Assembly: GCA_039720395.1 (NCBI GenBank)
Contig: CM077828.1
Location: 26,020,717-26,084,716 of the forward strand
Origin: Liquidambar formosana
Taxonomy: Eukaryota > Streptophyta > Magnoliopsida > Saxifragales > Altingiaceae
Length of the DNA stretch: 64,000 bases
Direction of reading: 5' to 3'
Shown: piece by piece, positions 29,701 to 46,000 of the stretch
How the letters are laid out: every line of letters starts with the position of its first letter
Numbering within the stretch: the stretch's first letter is position 1
Notes under the pieces: generated by a model
The model's input: only the letters and a program-made list of their open reading frames with translations
Database searches by the model: none
Told to the model about the DNA's origin: nothing
Program-made: the position numbers and the translations under genes

Positions 29701-32700
29701 ATCAATAACCGTCTGATAATGGTTTATTGATCAGGGTTGGACAAGTAACCATGGTTTCGTGTAACCGCTCAGTTAGGGTTGACAACTATATCCGAGGATT
29801 TGGACTGTAGTGATGGCTTGGATTGTAGTGCGAACCATATTGTAGGTGTCCCGATTTGGATGAATGACGTGTCTTATCTTCAAGTTGATTGTGCAGTGTT
29901 ATAACCCCGTGCCAATAATTACAGTTCGAACTCTCTGCCCCGAACTGGGGTCTTCAGTTTGGGAATATTCCCACACACCTTATATTGATAAAAATACCAC
30001 TTTTGAGTTGGAATCATTGTATCCAATAAATGCGATGAAGCTTCCAATCCCTACTACTTGGGGTCAACTACATGAATTCCTTCATTTAGCTTTTATCTGG
30101 CAGACAGTGTTCCATGGGCCATCATCTCTTTTCTCACCACCTCAATGCATGTTCTATTTGGCCTTCCTGTTGTCCTCATATTTTCTTCAAATCATTTCAA
30201 ATCACTCCATACTAATGCAACTACTCATATTTGATGCAACAGGAATTTCTCTCATCTTGTTTGTCCTTTAGTAGTGCTTCCTCAAGCTTTTTGCAAAGGC
30301 ATTTTTTTTTCTCCTTTTTCTTTCTTTTCTTGTTGCCACTCATTTATTTCAACATGCTTCATTTCAGTTCAGCTCATTCTATAAACATGTTGCTTCTTGA
30401 ATTTTCACACTCCATACCATTATATATTAGAAAAGAAAATTCTGGTATGATCATTTATCCCCACTATGATTTTCAATTCTGGTATGATCATTCATCCTCA
30501 CTATGACTTCTAATGACTTTTGTACTATCTCTTAAGTGGGTTTTCTTTAGTTTGTGGGTTTGTAGATAAGAAAAATCACGAGGCTGATCGCTGTAATATT
30601 GTATACTGTAAAACAGAGTCTCATGTTGATTAGATTCTGCAAGATACAAAATTAGTAATGAATTAGATTTAATTTTTGTTATTATTAGAGTTTTCGCCTT
30701 GTGAATTTCAAATACTTTATATTTAATGTTCTACTTCAACCCTTTTAGGGCTTTGTTTAGTGCAATTCAGCCTTCCTACACACTTCAATGCTTAACCTAA
30801 TTTTATTTTTCATAAATATCTGCAACATATATATTGCTTCCTCAAATGCTTTTGAATTTGAATGTTGTTAAATGGATGACAGGTGGCTTGTGTTTTGATG
30901 TTCCATCTTCAGCAGGATGATTTTCCTGTGGACACACATGTGAGTATTTTATTGTTCAAACTTATACTTATTTCACAGAGTGGAGTCATTTAATCCTCAA
31001 ATATTTGCGCAGGTATTTCAGATTGCGAAGGCCATTGGTTGGGTACCAGCGGTGACAGACAGGAAAAAGACGTATTTTCATCTCAACCGACGGATCCCAA
31101 ATGATTTAAAGTTTGATCTAAACTGTCTTCTGTTCACACACGGTAAGCTCTGCCAAAAGTGTACTGAGAAGGGGGGTAACCTGCAAAGAGCAGAATCCCA
31201 TGAAAATTCCTGTCCTCTATTGAAATACTGTGAGAATTCTGATTTGAGGTTAATTAAAAAAATAGATTAAATGTTTTAAATCTTCAGCCTCAATTAAGCC
31301 TATTATGCTTTTTGCCTTTTTGTTTTGTGTTTTTCTTATTTTATTTTATTATTCATTTTAAAAAGCATAAAGCATTGGCATTTCCTTTAAATATGAATTG
31401 TCTAGAAGATTAAGGAGATAGAAATGGTGGGTCAAAATAGGATTTGTGCAGCTGTTGTATAAATACCGCTTTCTAAAATTTGAAAAAAGAAAAAGAAAAA
31501 GAAAAAGAGAGATGAAATTAATCAATCAGAAATTTGCCCCACCAAATCACTATAATGCATTTCTTCCCTGGAAATCTTCATTCGATTTCACATCTTGGGA
31601 TAGTGATATGATTGCAAAAAACCGATTTCAATTGGATTATAAGGAAATGAACTCTAGTGGAGGGGCAATTAGAAATGGGAGAGCGCTACTGGTGGAACAA
31701 ATCATGGAAAATTAACACATTCCAATAGTTTTAACATGTCCCAAAAGCTTCAAATGGTAGGGTCCAATGATCCAGCTAGAATATATTTCAAACGCAAAAG
31801 CTTCATTAATTTATTCAATAATAGAAGCTGATTACTTATTTAGCAGTAAATCTATGCTTTTGGGCATAAAATATTGTATTTTCATTGTTTAACAAGATAT
31901 GCCCAGATCTTGTTGAAGACCCTTATTAGTAGATATCCACTTCTATTATTACCTTTTTAGTAACAACTGTATCCCCAATCCCATGGTCTACAAATTTTTG
32001 TTTTTTCATGTTGCATGAGGGTGGAGGACTAGTTTTTAATATGTTTATATGAATTCTATATGGTCACAATACTACAAGATCTCAACATAATCAAATACAC
32101 TTTTAAAGCAGTGTCGTGTGTGTGTGCGCGCGCGCGCGAGCGTACACACTTCATTGATTAATCAAGAAAACGAATCTCTAGCGTACTGTTAAGTATAGTT
32201 GGAAATTAGTTCCAAAGTCAGTTCCGTTCTTATACCGCATCCTCACCTCGTTTTGACTTTTGGGGTTAGATCTTTATCTCTGTTATTTTCTTTGTATGCA
32301 TTTATAAATTCCTTAGTGGTACCGTGATGCTTATAAAAATATAAAAAAAATTCCCAAGTGGTACCGTGATTGCTTTTGTGACATTGTTTATTGAAGTACT
32401 AAACTGCTTATAGGCCAAAGATTTCCTTGATAAAACAAATTGGTATCTCTTTGATGCTGAAAGTTAGATGCATATCTATGGTAGTGTGGAAAAGTTCGAA
32501 TCCTGTAATGCTTGATGGCTTCTTAATCTGACCTCCTTTTTTTCCTCTTTTCTTTCTATTGACTCCTTTAATATAAATACACATATATATGCTGTTCATG
32601 ATTATAAAAGTAATCCTGTTTGGTTTGAAATGCGCAAGTGGTTTCAAATGAGTATGCTATAAATGTAACTATGTAAGAGAGGCCAAAAATGTAGTGGGTA

Positions 32701-34001
32701 TCTTAAACTTTTTGTCTGAGAGAGATGGAAAATAATGTATCTCATCAAAAAATTGCTGCTTCTAATCTCCCTTCACCAGTAAGGGATGGGGATGATGGCT
32801 TCTGTTTTAATATCCACATGGAGGAGAGAAAACTGAGACTATTTGGCTTTAAGGTGGATTCTTCTTCGGGGGGTGAAAAAAATCAAAGATCTGAAGGAGA
32901 TGAAAGTGCAAATTACCCGGATGAATGTTTGTCAAAATTTGAGAAAATTTTTGGGAATAAGAGTTCAATCTGTGAGTTGGAGCCCCCCAAGAAGTTCAAA
33001 TGCCACTTTTGTCTCAAGGAATTTGCAAACTCGCAGGCGTTGGGTGGTCACCAAAATGCCCACAAGAAGGAGAGGCTACAGAAGAAAAGAAAGCAGCTTC
33101 AAGCAAGGAGGACTAATTCCAATTTTTACCTCCAACCTCTTCAAAGTCACAGTGGTTTCATCTACTACAACCCTCCTCCATGGTTCAATGATTTTTCTCC
33201 TTATGTGCCTGAGTTCACACTCTACAAGGAGTCCCAAATTAGCTGCAGCCCTGTGGATCAAAATCAGAACTTACACCTCAAAGATGCCCATGTCTCCACT
33301 CACAGCACCGGTATGTTCAACTTGACACAGAAAGGTAGGTTTAGTGAGAGTAGATCTGTTGTCATCAAGCCTTTGCCCTCTCACATATCGGAAAAAAGCT
33401 GTCAAAGTTTGGCTATTCAATTAGGGCTTACCAGGAAATGAAACTTCTGCACATCTGCAACTCCTCTAGAACTGGGGTACAACAGAGTCTGGAAGTGTAG
33501 AGAGTGCTTTATCTTATCTAGTGCTTTTGATTTTGAAAATTCTATCACAAAGAAAAACTACGGTCTTGTTGGAAATTTTTGTTAAGGTACTGATCTTTGA
33601 ACTGCATTATGGTGAATTATCGGCGTTATCATCAACCATTGATCATAAGACACAAAACTTTGCTTCAGCAGACTCTTCTGCCTCGAGTCATAGCTGTGTG
33701 CTGCAAGATTAAACTTCCTCAGCGATGGTGGAATTTTTATTTTTATTTATTTTTAATTTTTCTTTATGTCTATCATTGGTGTCAAAGTCAATTAATTAGG
33801 ATGTAATTAAGCGATCCTAACATTGGGTCCATAGTGACCTTGTGATTATGAAAGCCAAGCTGTTGATTTCATTTTGAATTGGATGGATGTGGTCAATAAA
33901 AGCTATCTAGTTTTCTATTTGTTTGCCTCTAGTTTTCTACTTTCCATTGCCTTTGTGTTCATGTAATGTATAATGAATTAATTCTCTTCAGCCAAAAGAA
34001 A

Positions 34002-34045
<44 letters not shown>

Positions 34046-34116
34046 ATAGGGACCCATCTTCGAGAATGGTTTTACCACTGGAAAATTCAGAAACGATATA
34101 TCCTGTACATTTTGCA

Positions 34117-34156
<40 letters not shown>

Positions 34157-37100
34157 CCCTTTTGAAAAGTCCCCTGCAAATATTCCTTTTAAAAAAAAAA
34201 AAAATTCCAATGAACCATTTCCTTTAGAAATTATTGGAAAGACTCAAAGAGAGTTAAAGGCTTCATTTGTGTAACTTTCAGCACATTTTGCTAGAGATTA
34301 GCAGATTGGCAAAGTATGATCTCTGCATGTTTTTTTTTTTTTTTAAATTTTATTTTTGTTTTATTTTTTTTATTATTGAAATGTCTTTCTGATAAATTAT
34401 TATTTAAAAAAAAAAATGCCCCCTTTTGCCGCTGAAGAAGCGATACGAAGATTTTTTTTTTTTTTTTTATTTAAAAAAAAAAAGGAAGATAAAGAAATTA
34501 CTTGCAAGATGCCATGGCCCATGGGTATTTGAAGAAAGATGGTGCAGGAAGTTAATTTCCTAATGCTCTAGTGCAAATGTGTAGCAAAAGTGGCGCCAAT
34601 TGTGGTGGTGTGCAAAAGGAGGGAAGTTGGTCAGGATAGGAACAGGAAAAGGAATCCGAAAGCAATGCTCTCTCTCTCTCTCTCTCCCTCATATGTCTGT
34701 GGGAGATAATTAATGTGGGTGAATATTTCCTTTTTCATTCTTAATTGTTTTTCTTCCAACCTAGCAACCAGTCTAATGCGAATGCTTTTCTCAATGCTTT
34801 GAATTTTCTCTCTTCTGTGAAATTTTACAATATTGGGTTGTCGACATCGGTGGGCCATATGATCAATCAACTTAAAAGAATAACCAAAATTTGAGCTGTG
34901 AAGCTCTTCATCACAGGCCAATCAATGAATTAAATTAAGTAGAGCATGAATTCATGAGAATTTGAAGAGTACCATCATTTGACTGCTTGATATGGCTCAG
35001 TGTCAAAGTTGAAAGTTTTTGAAGAATTTTGAGAATGTAAACAAACCTTTGGGACCAATCTGTAATTACCTCAACCTTTTTTTTTTTATACCCCCAAGGC
35101 AATGGCTATATGTTTGGTGAAGGTGGTAATTGGGGTCACCTAGGCTAGGTGGCTTCTAAACATTACCTGAATTTGGGGATTGTGTGTGAGGTCGAAAGGC
35201 CTTGACAAGTTGCGAAGCCACACACCGTGGATCAAAGCCCCTTAGAAAAGGGAAAATTATGGTTTCAAGTCCCTCAACTTTTGTTCAATAACACTTTGTA
35301 CCCCATTTTTTAAACACTCGATCACATCATGCATGTTTAGAAGAATGTACTTAATCCCCATGATGTTGACACAAATGACAATTTTACAAATATACTCGTT
35401 TCATATGTCGGTAAAATGATGAAATCATCCCCATTAGTGAGACTTGTTCATCGTAAAATTGTAATGAGTAAGTCACATGTCACATGCGTTGCACATGATC
35501 ATTTTCTATCATGTGTAACCCAAATAGCTAATTGATAAAAGGGTGTAAAGTGTCATTTTCTCAAACATGTGATGCTTTAAATGTTTAAAAACAAAATAGG
35601 GGTACAATATGTTTTCGTGTATGTGAAATTTGAGGGTGAAATTGAAATATCCCTCTCCTACAAGAAAAATGAAATGAAAATGAAAAATGAAAAAAGGAAA
35701 CCTCTCTTTTAAAAATACATCATCCGACTTGGGACTTCCAAGTCTAAAATTCTTTTTGATGAAAAAGAAAAGAAATCCTTACATGATAGAATAAAATTAT
35801 TTTTGTAAAGATAGGCACAGTGAGCTAACAACAAGGCACATGTCCATGTGTTTGTATGTTTGTCAAACAAAATTCCGTGGGAAAATTTTAGATTAGTCGG
35901 TCTATGGGAAAATAATTACAGTTAATAGTCACTATTAATTAAGTTACTGATCATTTATTAGGAAGTAGTAACAGTTAGCATTCAATTGTAATTATTTTTC
36001 TATAGCCCGCCGATCAATCTAAAATTCTCTTTCTTTTTAAGCAACGATGAACCATCATGATAGCTGAATTTGTTAATCATACAAACAAAAAATCCAATTA
36101 AACAAACAATCATAAAGGAATTCAAAAAAGTGGGGAAAAATTAATCCTCAACTGGTATATCAAAGTTCTAACTCATGCATGCGTGACAACTAAAACCTGA
36201 ACAAACATAAGGCTTCCTTTAATTTCTACACCAAAAAGAACATCTTCTTCCTTTCCTTCACCACACATAACACCGCATTCTCATGTATATATTAATAAGA
36301 AGTTCTATATGTATTTTCACGAACAAATCATCAGTCATCATATGAAAAGAATGATCATATCACCATCAGAGGAAGGGAAGGAAAAAAAAAATACAAACAA
36401 CCAAATGGTATATGGAAAAAAAAAAAATGTGTCTTTCTCTTATGATCACATCCATGGCCATGCAAACCAGAGATAAACAAACATCTAAGTCTGAATAGAG
36501 TTGAACATATCGCACCGATGCCTCACTTCTCCCATCCTCCCAGTCTTGATCCCATAAATACTAAGCTTCTCCATCGCACGAGCGAAATCCTCGAAGAACG
36601 CCGTCTGGTTCCTCGCGTAAAGCTCCGCGATCGGCTTCGTCCTCCGATCAACAACCATCGCATGATCCGAAGCCAAAAGCCCCAACCCTCTCGGCAAATT
36701 CTGATAATACATATTATCGAACTTACTTGGCGTCATAACGTCGTTGAAAGCCGACATGCCCGTGTTGTTTCGATAATTTGCACAAACGTTTTTCAGCCCT
36801 TCAGCGAATTTAGGGTTGTAAGCTGGGTCAATACCCGATTTTGCTCTGTAATGGAAAAGCCTATCGGCGAACTCCTTACAGTGGGAGAATCCGATGGTGT
36901 GTCCACCGGTTAACGCCACCATTTCTTGGACGGTGAATCCTTTAGTTTTGAAAAGCCTGATGATTTGATTCATCGTCATGTTGGACCTCGGCAGATTGCC
37001 GTCGGCATGCGAGGCGAACGAGACTAGGCTGTCTTTCCGGCCTAGAAGGACTTTGTAGAAGGGACCACCGACCATGGTGATCAAGTCTCGGGTGGCGAGG

Positions 37101-40100
37101 GCGAGAATATCGGCGCAGGACACGATGCCCGGACAGTCTAGTTCGAGGGCGGTTTTGGCGCGGATGATCACGTCGAAGGCGTCGCCGGAGAGGGAGTGGT
37201 TGATGTCGGCGTCGCGCTCGGACTTGTTGAAGGAGTTGGAGGAGACAAGGACGGAGGCATCGCAGCCTTCGACCATGCAGTCATGGAAGAAGAGGCGGAG
37301 GGTGCCGGCGGCGGTGGTGGGGCTGTTGATTTGCTTGTCGGTGACGGTTTCTTGGACGATGTGCTCGAAGTTTGGGCAGGATTTTTGGTAGTAGCTGGTG
37401 GTGAGATTGGATTGGGATGGAGGGATGATGGAGAGAGAGGAGAGGAATAGAAGAAGGACTAAAGGGTGTGCCATGGTGAAAGAGAGAGAAGAGAGGAAGA
37501 AGGTGCAAAGACCTGCTTCCTCACAAAGGAAATGGTGGGGGGTGGAATAGGGGTTGATGAAAGTGGGGAGGAAGGGGAAAAACAAAGGTGGAGAGGTAGG
37601 GGGTTTTGTGGAGGGGAGGGGTTTTAGGGGAATGTCTGTTGTGGGGGAGAAGGAGAGAGAGTTTTTTTTTGTTTTTTTTGTTTTTTTCTTTCCAGTGTGC
37701 TTTTTTTTTGCAATGGATGGTCAGTACGTGAGGGGGTTTGTAATGTATGGGAGGGGAAGGTGTTTGGCGTGGAATGCGCTGGACCCGCGTCTGTACCAAG
37801 ACTTTTGAATTGAATGAAACAAAATTATTTCCTCCCTCCTCCTACAAAATGGGTCATTTTTGTTACTTTTTATTATTTTAAAATATTTGTTTATTTTGAA
37901 AAATCAAATCATAATTTTTTTTTTTAGACATTTCCTATATTATCCTTTATTAGTTCAATAATTACTCTCAACACAAAATCTAATACTAACTAAGAGAGGG
38001 TATTTTTTAAAAAAATTGACTTTAATAAGAGAAATGCTAGTTAACCCCACACTTTGCCCTACGAATCTTACCCTACTGAGAGAATAAGAGATAAAATTGT
38101 GAGACCTATTAATATGGTTAATTTTAAATATTGAAACAAAACTAAATCTATACAGTAGGGCAAAGATTTGTCGAGTAAAATGTGGGGCTAACTAGCATTT
38201 TCTATTTAATAATTGAGAATTCAAGATAATGATAGCTTTTCTTAAATTACGTGTTTTGTCAAACTTGACCTATATTTGCAAGACGAAGAGAGTGCTAAAA
38301 TGCGTAAGTAATGGGATGGTGCATGTTAGATTATTGCGTTCATTTTTTTATTTTTTTTTATTTTAGAGTAATGCTAAATTGCTCAATTTTTTGCAGTAAA
38401 TTTATCGTACATTCAATTAATGTGGCAGTTAAGCTAACCAACTAAAAAATTTATCAAAAAATACTCCTTAATTGTTCATAGTGGACTGGTACGCCAACTG
38501 GCACATCATTTTGGTTAAAGAATACTTTTAACAAAATAAAAAAAAAAAAAGAGTAATAATAGACCAACCTACGAAGTAAGGGACTGCAAACGTACATTTT
38601 CTTAAACTAGTTGAGCCCTAATCTCATCCAACCTCATTGGAGGGGCATTCGAAAACATCCAACGGGTGGTGTTAAAATAATCCAAGCGTTGTTAGCCCTC
38701 CAACCATGAGCATGCCCACCTCATAAATAAAAAAATTAAAAATTAAAAAATGTTGGGTCCACCTCATGTGTCACTAAGTAGACTTTTTGAAATAAATACG
38801 GTACCGTATTGATTTCTATGAAGACTCAATAGTGTAGCCTACAACTCCACAACCAAACTTAGGGATGGCAATGGGTCGGGTTGGATGCGGGTCGACACCA
38901 CCCCATACCCGATCCGATCTTTAATATTTTATACCCATACTCGACCCGATACCCGATGGGTATAAAGAATTAAACTCCATCCCCGATCCACCGTCTTCTT
39001 GGACCATCCATGCCCGACCCACCCATACCCAACCACCCTATTGTGAGGATTTTTTTTACCAAAATTCCATTTTTTTGCTACTTACACCTATTATATGTTA
39101 TTCATATAATCATATACCAAGCTTATAAATGTTTTTAGCACCTAATATAATCTTATTTAAATAAGATCATACCTAAAATGATCACACAAATATTATACAC
39201 AAACATAAGGATTAAAAAACAATAAAAATACATAATGAGTCTTCTAATGGACTCCATAAGATAGGTTTTAAATATTCATAAAACCATACATAAATTCCAA
39301 ACATATGACATTAAAAAAAAATATATATATATATATATTGTAAAAATATCGGGTTGGGTCGGGTCTCGGGTTTTTTCTTTTTGGGATCCAACCCGTACCC
39401 GAATTTTTAAAAGAATTTATACCCATACCCGACCCGATACCCGAAAAAAATAAAAAAAATACCCACCCATTCGGATATGGATCGAGTCGGGACCCTATGG
39501 ATCGGGGCAAAATTGCCCTCCCTGACCAAACTTCTTCTCCGCATCGCTTTACCTGTATGGTCGTTGACCATATATGTGGAAAAGACCCTTAGAGGATCTT
39601 TCATCCAGCCTTTTGGGTATTCATTCATACCAATCTTCTAATCATGGCACCACCCACCTCTCTAATCTTCAAAGTGACAAGGCAAGAACCAGATCTGGTG
39701 GCTCCGGCCAAGCCCACTCCTCATGAATCCAAACAGCTCTCCGACATCGACGATCAAGGGGGTCTTCGGTTTCAAGAACATATCATACAGTTTTATCAGA
39801 ACAATCCTTTGATGAGAGGGAGAGACCCTGTGAAGGTGATAAAAGAGGCACTTGCACAAACACTAGTGTATTATTACCCATTTGCTGGTAGGCTAAGGGA
39901 AGGGCCAGGGGGTAAGCTTATAGTGGATTGCACAGGTGAGGGTGTGGTTTTCATAGAGGCTGATGCCGATGTTACACTTGAGCAGTTTGGTGATGCACTA
40001 AAACCTCCTTTCCCTTGCTTGGAGGAGCTTCTTTATGAGGTCCCTGCCTCTGGAGGGTTCCTTGACTGCCCTTTGCTGCTTATTCAGGTATGTATGGACA

Positions 40101-43003
40101 TTGCTGCTTGCTTCTTTAATTTTCTGTTTCTATATTCAACTTCTTTCTTCTTTTATTTATTTATTTATTTTTTTAGTCACAATTTCCCTTTTCCATTTAC
40201 TCCATCTACTTTTAAACACAATCTTCATTTTCTTCCTCCATTTCTATTTACCTTTTTGTCATATTAAGTAAAAGGGTATGGTTAATGTCATATTCATCCT
40301 TCTTTGGCACAAATGTTTGCTAATTCTATTTTGTAACACATTATTGGAGTAGCACTATTACTAAAAAAAATTAATATGGTAATCGCATATTTTTTAATAC
40401 AGTATTAGAAATACTCTTAAGTCATGTTTGGTTAAGAATTTTTTAGGTAAATTTTGTTTTAGAGATAGAACTTGTGAAAAAAAATAAAAATTACTTCATT
40501 TGAACGAGAACCCACTAGATAGTTGATAATTGATCCTTATCAGGTGAATGATTCTTCGGCATTTGATTAATTTAATTTTAGTCAAATTGTTTGAATGCTC
40601 GGTGGCCAGTATCTGACAATCACTTAAAGTTCTGTCTATTGGTTTTTTATATTTCTTATTAATTGGCTTACCAAGAGGCTCTTAAAAAGGCGCGCCTAGC
40701 CTTTAGCCAATTAATTATTGTTCAAACTTGAAACAAATGAAAACGATATATACAACCATATATTCATTTTTATCATCCAAAAGAAAAAGGAATACGATAT
40801 TCCAACACAGCATGTCATTATCATCATATAAAATCAATTCGGTTGATACTCTCGGCTGGATGATTTCTATACCTTGTTATTTTTTATTGCTTTTGAACTG
40901 TGAAGGAACTTATTTTTTAATAATGATCCATCTAGAAGTGCGCCACAGATTAATTTGGTGCATCAATCTCATTATAGTAGTTTATATGTATAGATAGATA
41001 GACAAAGGTAGGATCAATTTACATTCTCTCGTTAGATTAGGTATATATGTCTCCTCAAGTACGTTATGCATATAAAATTTCTCATTAATTGAATATCGAG
41101 GAGCATTTCATCTATAAACTCTTTTTTTTTTTTTTTTAACAAACAAAATTATAATATAAGGTATTTTGTGAATGACATAAATCCTAATATCTGATTAACT
41201 TAATATTTGCAATGCATAACATGTACGGAGGGAATATTTGATCCAACAACGAGATTAACGAAATGTAATTCCTATAAAACGTTATTAATAAATGTCAATG
41301 TATAAAGTCTTACGCCACGTGTGAGTGCATGATTCTATAAGATTATTCATATTTTAACTAGGAGTGGTGATCTCCTAATCTCAACTCCATCATTTCATAG
41401 GGTGACCCACGCCACATGGCAGCTAGATAACCACATGACTAAAAGAAGATTTTATTTTGCTCACCATTAATTAAAAAGATCTTATTTCGATTAATTAAAT
41501 CGCAATTTTTTAACCTTTTGTTTTTAATAATAATAATAATAAATAAATAAATAAAAACTCATGGTGTTATGACTAAACAGGTGACGCGCCTCAAGTGTGG
41601 GGGTTTCACCTTCGCCCTCCAATTCAACCATACAATGAGTGACGGAACCGGAATTCTCCAATTCATGACTGCAATGGCCGAGATGGCACGGGGCGAACCT
41701 ACCCCATCTATCCAACCCGTGTGGCTGAGGGAGCTTCTCAGTGCCAGGGATCCACCGTGCGTCACATGCGCCCACCACGAGTTCGACGAAATCCAACCCA
41801 CCACCAAGGCCAAACTAGTTTCCTCCAAGGACATGCGCTGCCACACTTTCTTCTTCGGCCCCACCGAGGTCTCCATACTTCGCAGATTTCTCCCACCTCA
41901 CCTCCGCTCATGTTCAACCTTTGAGGTACTCAGCGCCTACCTGTGGCGATGCCGTACTCTTGCTCTCCAGTTTGACCCATCCGAGAAGGTACGCCTAATG
42001 TGCGTCGTCAACGCACGCACCAAGTTGAATCCTCCATTGCCGACTGGGTACTACGGCAATGTGGTTGCGATGCCGGCTGCTCTGACGACGGCCGGAAAGC
42101 TGCTTGAAAACCAACTTGGGTATGCGTTGGAATTGGTGATGAAGGCTAAAAATTCCGTGACCAATGAGTACATGAAGTCGCTGGCAGATCTTTTGGCGTT
42201 GAAAGGCCGACCCGAATGCTCTCGCATGGTGCAGACCTACTATTTGTCGAACGTGACACGTTTAAGATTTAGAGAGGTGGATTTTGGGTGGGGAAAAGCA
42301 GCTTATGGTGGGCCAGCCAAGGCTGGAGGCCCTAAGGGGGAAGACGTACCGAATGTATCAAGTTTTTTCATAGCATTTACGAATAGTAGAGGAGAGAATG
42401 GAATAGTGGTGCCAATTTGCTTGCCTGCCCTTGCCATGGAAAGATTTGTGAAGGAGTTGGACAGCTTGTTAGAGGACCATCCAACTATGTTCATTAAATC
42501 TCCTCTTTAAACCAGTGCCTATGATCTTTGTATGTATGCCATGCGGAGTCAGGTTTATATGGGCAGGGGCTATGACCACACTTGTGAGTTCCCCTTTTTT
42601 ACATCGGCAGGAAAAAAAGAGAGAGAGGAAGTGATCGATTGTGTGTAGTAAGTGAACACGTGTATCATGGAATTTAGTAATGTAATAGTTCTGATGTGCC
42701 AAATTCATGATAGAAGGATTCCTGATCTATTTGCAAACCTTGATCTCATGGGCTAAGTGGACATACTTCTTCCATGGCCAATGTCACTACCCATTAGTGA
42801 CAAATAGTTTGAGACTCTGTCCTGTGTAAATAGTAAGTCTCTGAAAATCATACCTATTGGTCATTATTTTTCTTAAAATTTGTTTTTCCATGGTTATAAT
42901 TTTTTAATTAATTTTAAGGATAAATTGTAGAGAATACCCTAAACTTTAAGTCATAAGCAAGGGGAGGCCTTTGGGGGTACATGTCCCCACTGGCTCAAAC
43001 AAG

Positions 43004-43034
<31 letters not shown>

Positions 43035-46000
43035 TTTTTTGAGATATTATCATTTGATAATCATTTCTCAACATGATGCCAAAAAAGGAAGATAGTAGTA
43101 ATTTTAAAGCATAATTACAGTCAATTTGTAATAAGTTGACCATAGTATCCTTTTTTGGTATTAAAATGGAAAATGATTACAAAAAAGTAATATTTAAAAA
43201 TAATGCTTTCCAAAACTTTTAATTCCCAATTCCCACTTCACAGAATCACAGCACAGTGCTCCATTAAAAATAACTCCTAACTCCACCCCTAATTACACTT
43301 TAATATGTCAAACTCTAAGACCAATCAATTTAGTCCTAAACTATTCAAGGATGATAGTTTAGTATTCTCGGTTAACCTGCTTGTAAACCAAATGTTAAAC
43401 CATCACGTGATTGTTGCTTCTCTGGGTTTATTGTAAATAAAATAAAATTTTGTATTTATTTTACGGTTATGGACCTTATGTCGTGTTTGGATGAGAAATT
43501 TGTAATATAAAAAAAAAGAAAAAAAAAGGAGGCAACTTGGAGTTTAGCTAAACTAGGCGAGAATTTGTATGTAATAGGCGAAATTGTAAAGTTCCTTGTT
43601 TAGCTAAACTAGTTGAAAGTTAAATTTTTATATAAAATTCAGCAACTTTCTTTTTTGAAAGTTATTTTGCATATGTTACTGTGTGGAAATATATCCGAAC
43701 TGAGGTCTCAACTCGGGATGGAAGGTTCAAGTCTGAAACGCTGACACGTGGCGAAGATTGCTCAACCAGGCCAACCACAACGCACGTGATTCACCTCCGA
43801 AGATCCAGCTCGGGGCAAGGAGTTAAAACACTTCACTTGACACGTGGGAGGCCTGCACGATAGGACCCGCTACAAGGCACGTGATCTCCCAACTCGGTTC
43901 CTGGCTTTCACCTCGGGACACCTGTCTTATGACTCATACTACAGTCCAAATCCTACTACAGTCCAAATCCTACTACAGTCCAAAACTGTCCTAGCAGCTG
44001 TAATTCCTGACACAGCGGTTACAAGAAACCACGATTCTCTGGCCAACCATGGTCACTAAACTATGGTCAGACGGTTATGGGCAAACCAAGGTCAGATCTG
44101 ACCTAACCCAAGCAGTTATCTGACCTCACATGGTCAGTCCGTACAGGTGGGTATAAAAAGAATACGATACAGCCTAATTTGGTAAGCTACAGTACCCTAA
44201 CTCTCTGAGATTCATCTTCTTCCTTGCCTCATTCTCCACAGTGCAGCTTTCTGACTTAAGCTTCGGAGAGGGCACGGCCAAAACCCACCTTGGCCTACCC
44301 TCTGACCCATTTTCCAAGCTTGTGATTGCAGGTCTAGGCGAGGGAACAAGCTCCATCATCAACACGTAGTTCGGGGAGAAAGATTTTACCCCGTACAATT
44401 TGGCGCCGTCTGTGGGAACCATCGCGATAAGATGGCTACACCACCTCCGCCCACCTTTGGGCGAACCAAATCTGGGGCGAACTTTACTCGCGTAGACCAA
44501 GCCCTTACAGGCGATGCTGGGAAACGAGCAGAAACCCAGCCTCCACAGACCAACCCGCCATTGCTTGTGGCGGGAACTAGTCAGCTTCCTCCGATTCAAC
44601 AACATCATATCTCCCCTGAAATGTCTGCTGTTCTACATTCTCTCGATGACCAGCCTGTTCTGAAAGCCGCCTTCGATAAGGCTGTAACAAACAACCCTAA
44701 CCCAGCGGCGGTAGTGGAACTGATTGCAACCATGCAATCGGAGATTCAATCGGCGCAGCTCGCAAAGCTAAATGCGGAGCAAAATTACCACCGCTACCTC
44801 CAGCGAACTTTTGCTCCTCGCGGAGTTAATATTGTCGCTGAGGAGGCTAGCCAAACCAGTCCACTCCGTCGCACCAGGCATCAGGAGAGCTCACCCAGGC
44901 CAGGGGCCTCACACCACCACCACCGCAGCAGACATGACGATCAGCCACGATTAACTGATCCAGAACAGAGACATCTGGGAGGGGGAGATGAACAACATCA
45001 TGCGCTGATTCAGAGGTCCCCAGAACGCAGTTCAAGGCGTTCAGAACATGCGCGAAGGTGGAATGAGGACCACCCAAGACCTCGTTCTCAGGTGCGTTCT
45101 GGGCACGAAGTTCACAGAGAAGAGAGACGCTATCACAGGTCTCGGTCTCTTGAAAGAAGGGGGGAGAGAAGTACTGGGGGGACGAGCAGAAAGCACTCTC
45201 GGTCACCCAGGCATGAAAGAAACGAGGAAGAAGCCTCCAAGAGACACCGGGATAACCAGAGTAGAGGGAGATACAGACCTGAAAGCCTTGCTGTAGCTCG
45301 GAGCCCATTCACACGATGGATTCAACGGGTCCCAATCCCACGAGGGTATTCCGAGATAACTTTTACTCTTTACTCTCTTTCAATAGACCCCGATCATCAT
45401 TTGAATTATTACTTGCAACGTATGTCGTTATATGCTGGAAACGAGGGTTTTCTCTGCAAAATATTCCCTATGAGTTTGGGGGAAGTGGCTCTTAAGTGGT
45501 GGGCCAAGATCCCAGACGAATCTATTGACAGCTAGCACGAACTGAGCAAGCTGTTCAAGAAAAGGTTCATCACCAGCTGTAAATTCCCGAGGACCATGCA
45601 GAACCTATACGAGCTGAAACAGAAAGATGGGGAGGGACTTCGGGAATTCTCTCAGAGGTTCTGGGAGGTCTACAATGAGATTGACGAGCCCATTGAGAAG
45701 AATGCAATGGATCTGTTTCGTCTCGGGTTGAGGAAACCGTCACCTCTGTTTAAGGAGCTCACTGTTAATCCCCCCAGAAACCTAGCCAAGCTACTCTCCA
45801 CTGTAGCCAATTATTCCAAGTTGGATGATTTTTACACCCCACAGTCTGCCAAAACTGGCGAAAAAGATGACAAGAAAAAGGACCCTAGGTCACAAAGAGA
45901 CAATCCCCGAGGAGAGAAATCTAGGCCACCCACCAATCCAAACCAGGCCATCTTCACTGTATTTACTCTCCCCATCTACAAGTTAATGAAGGCACTGGAG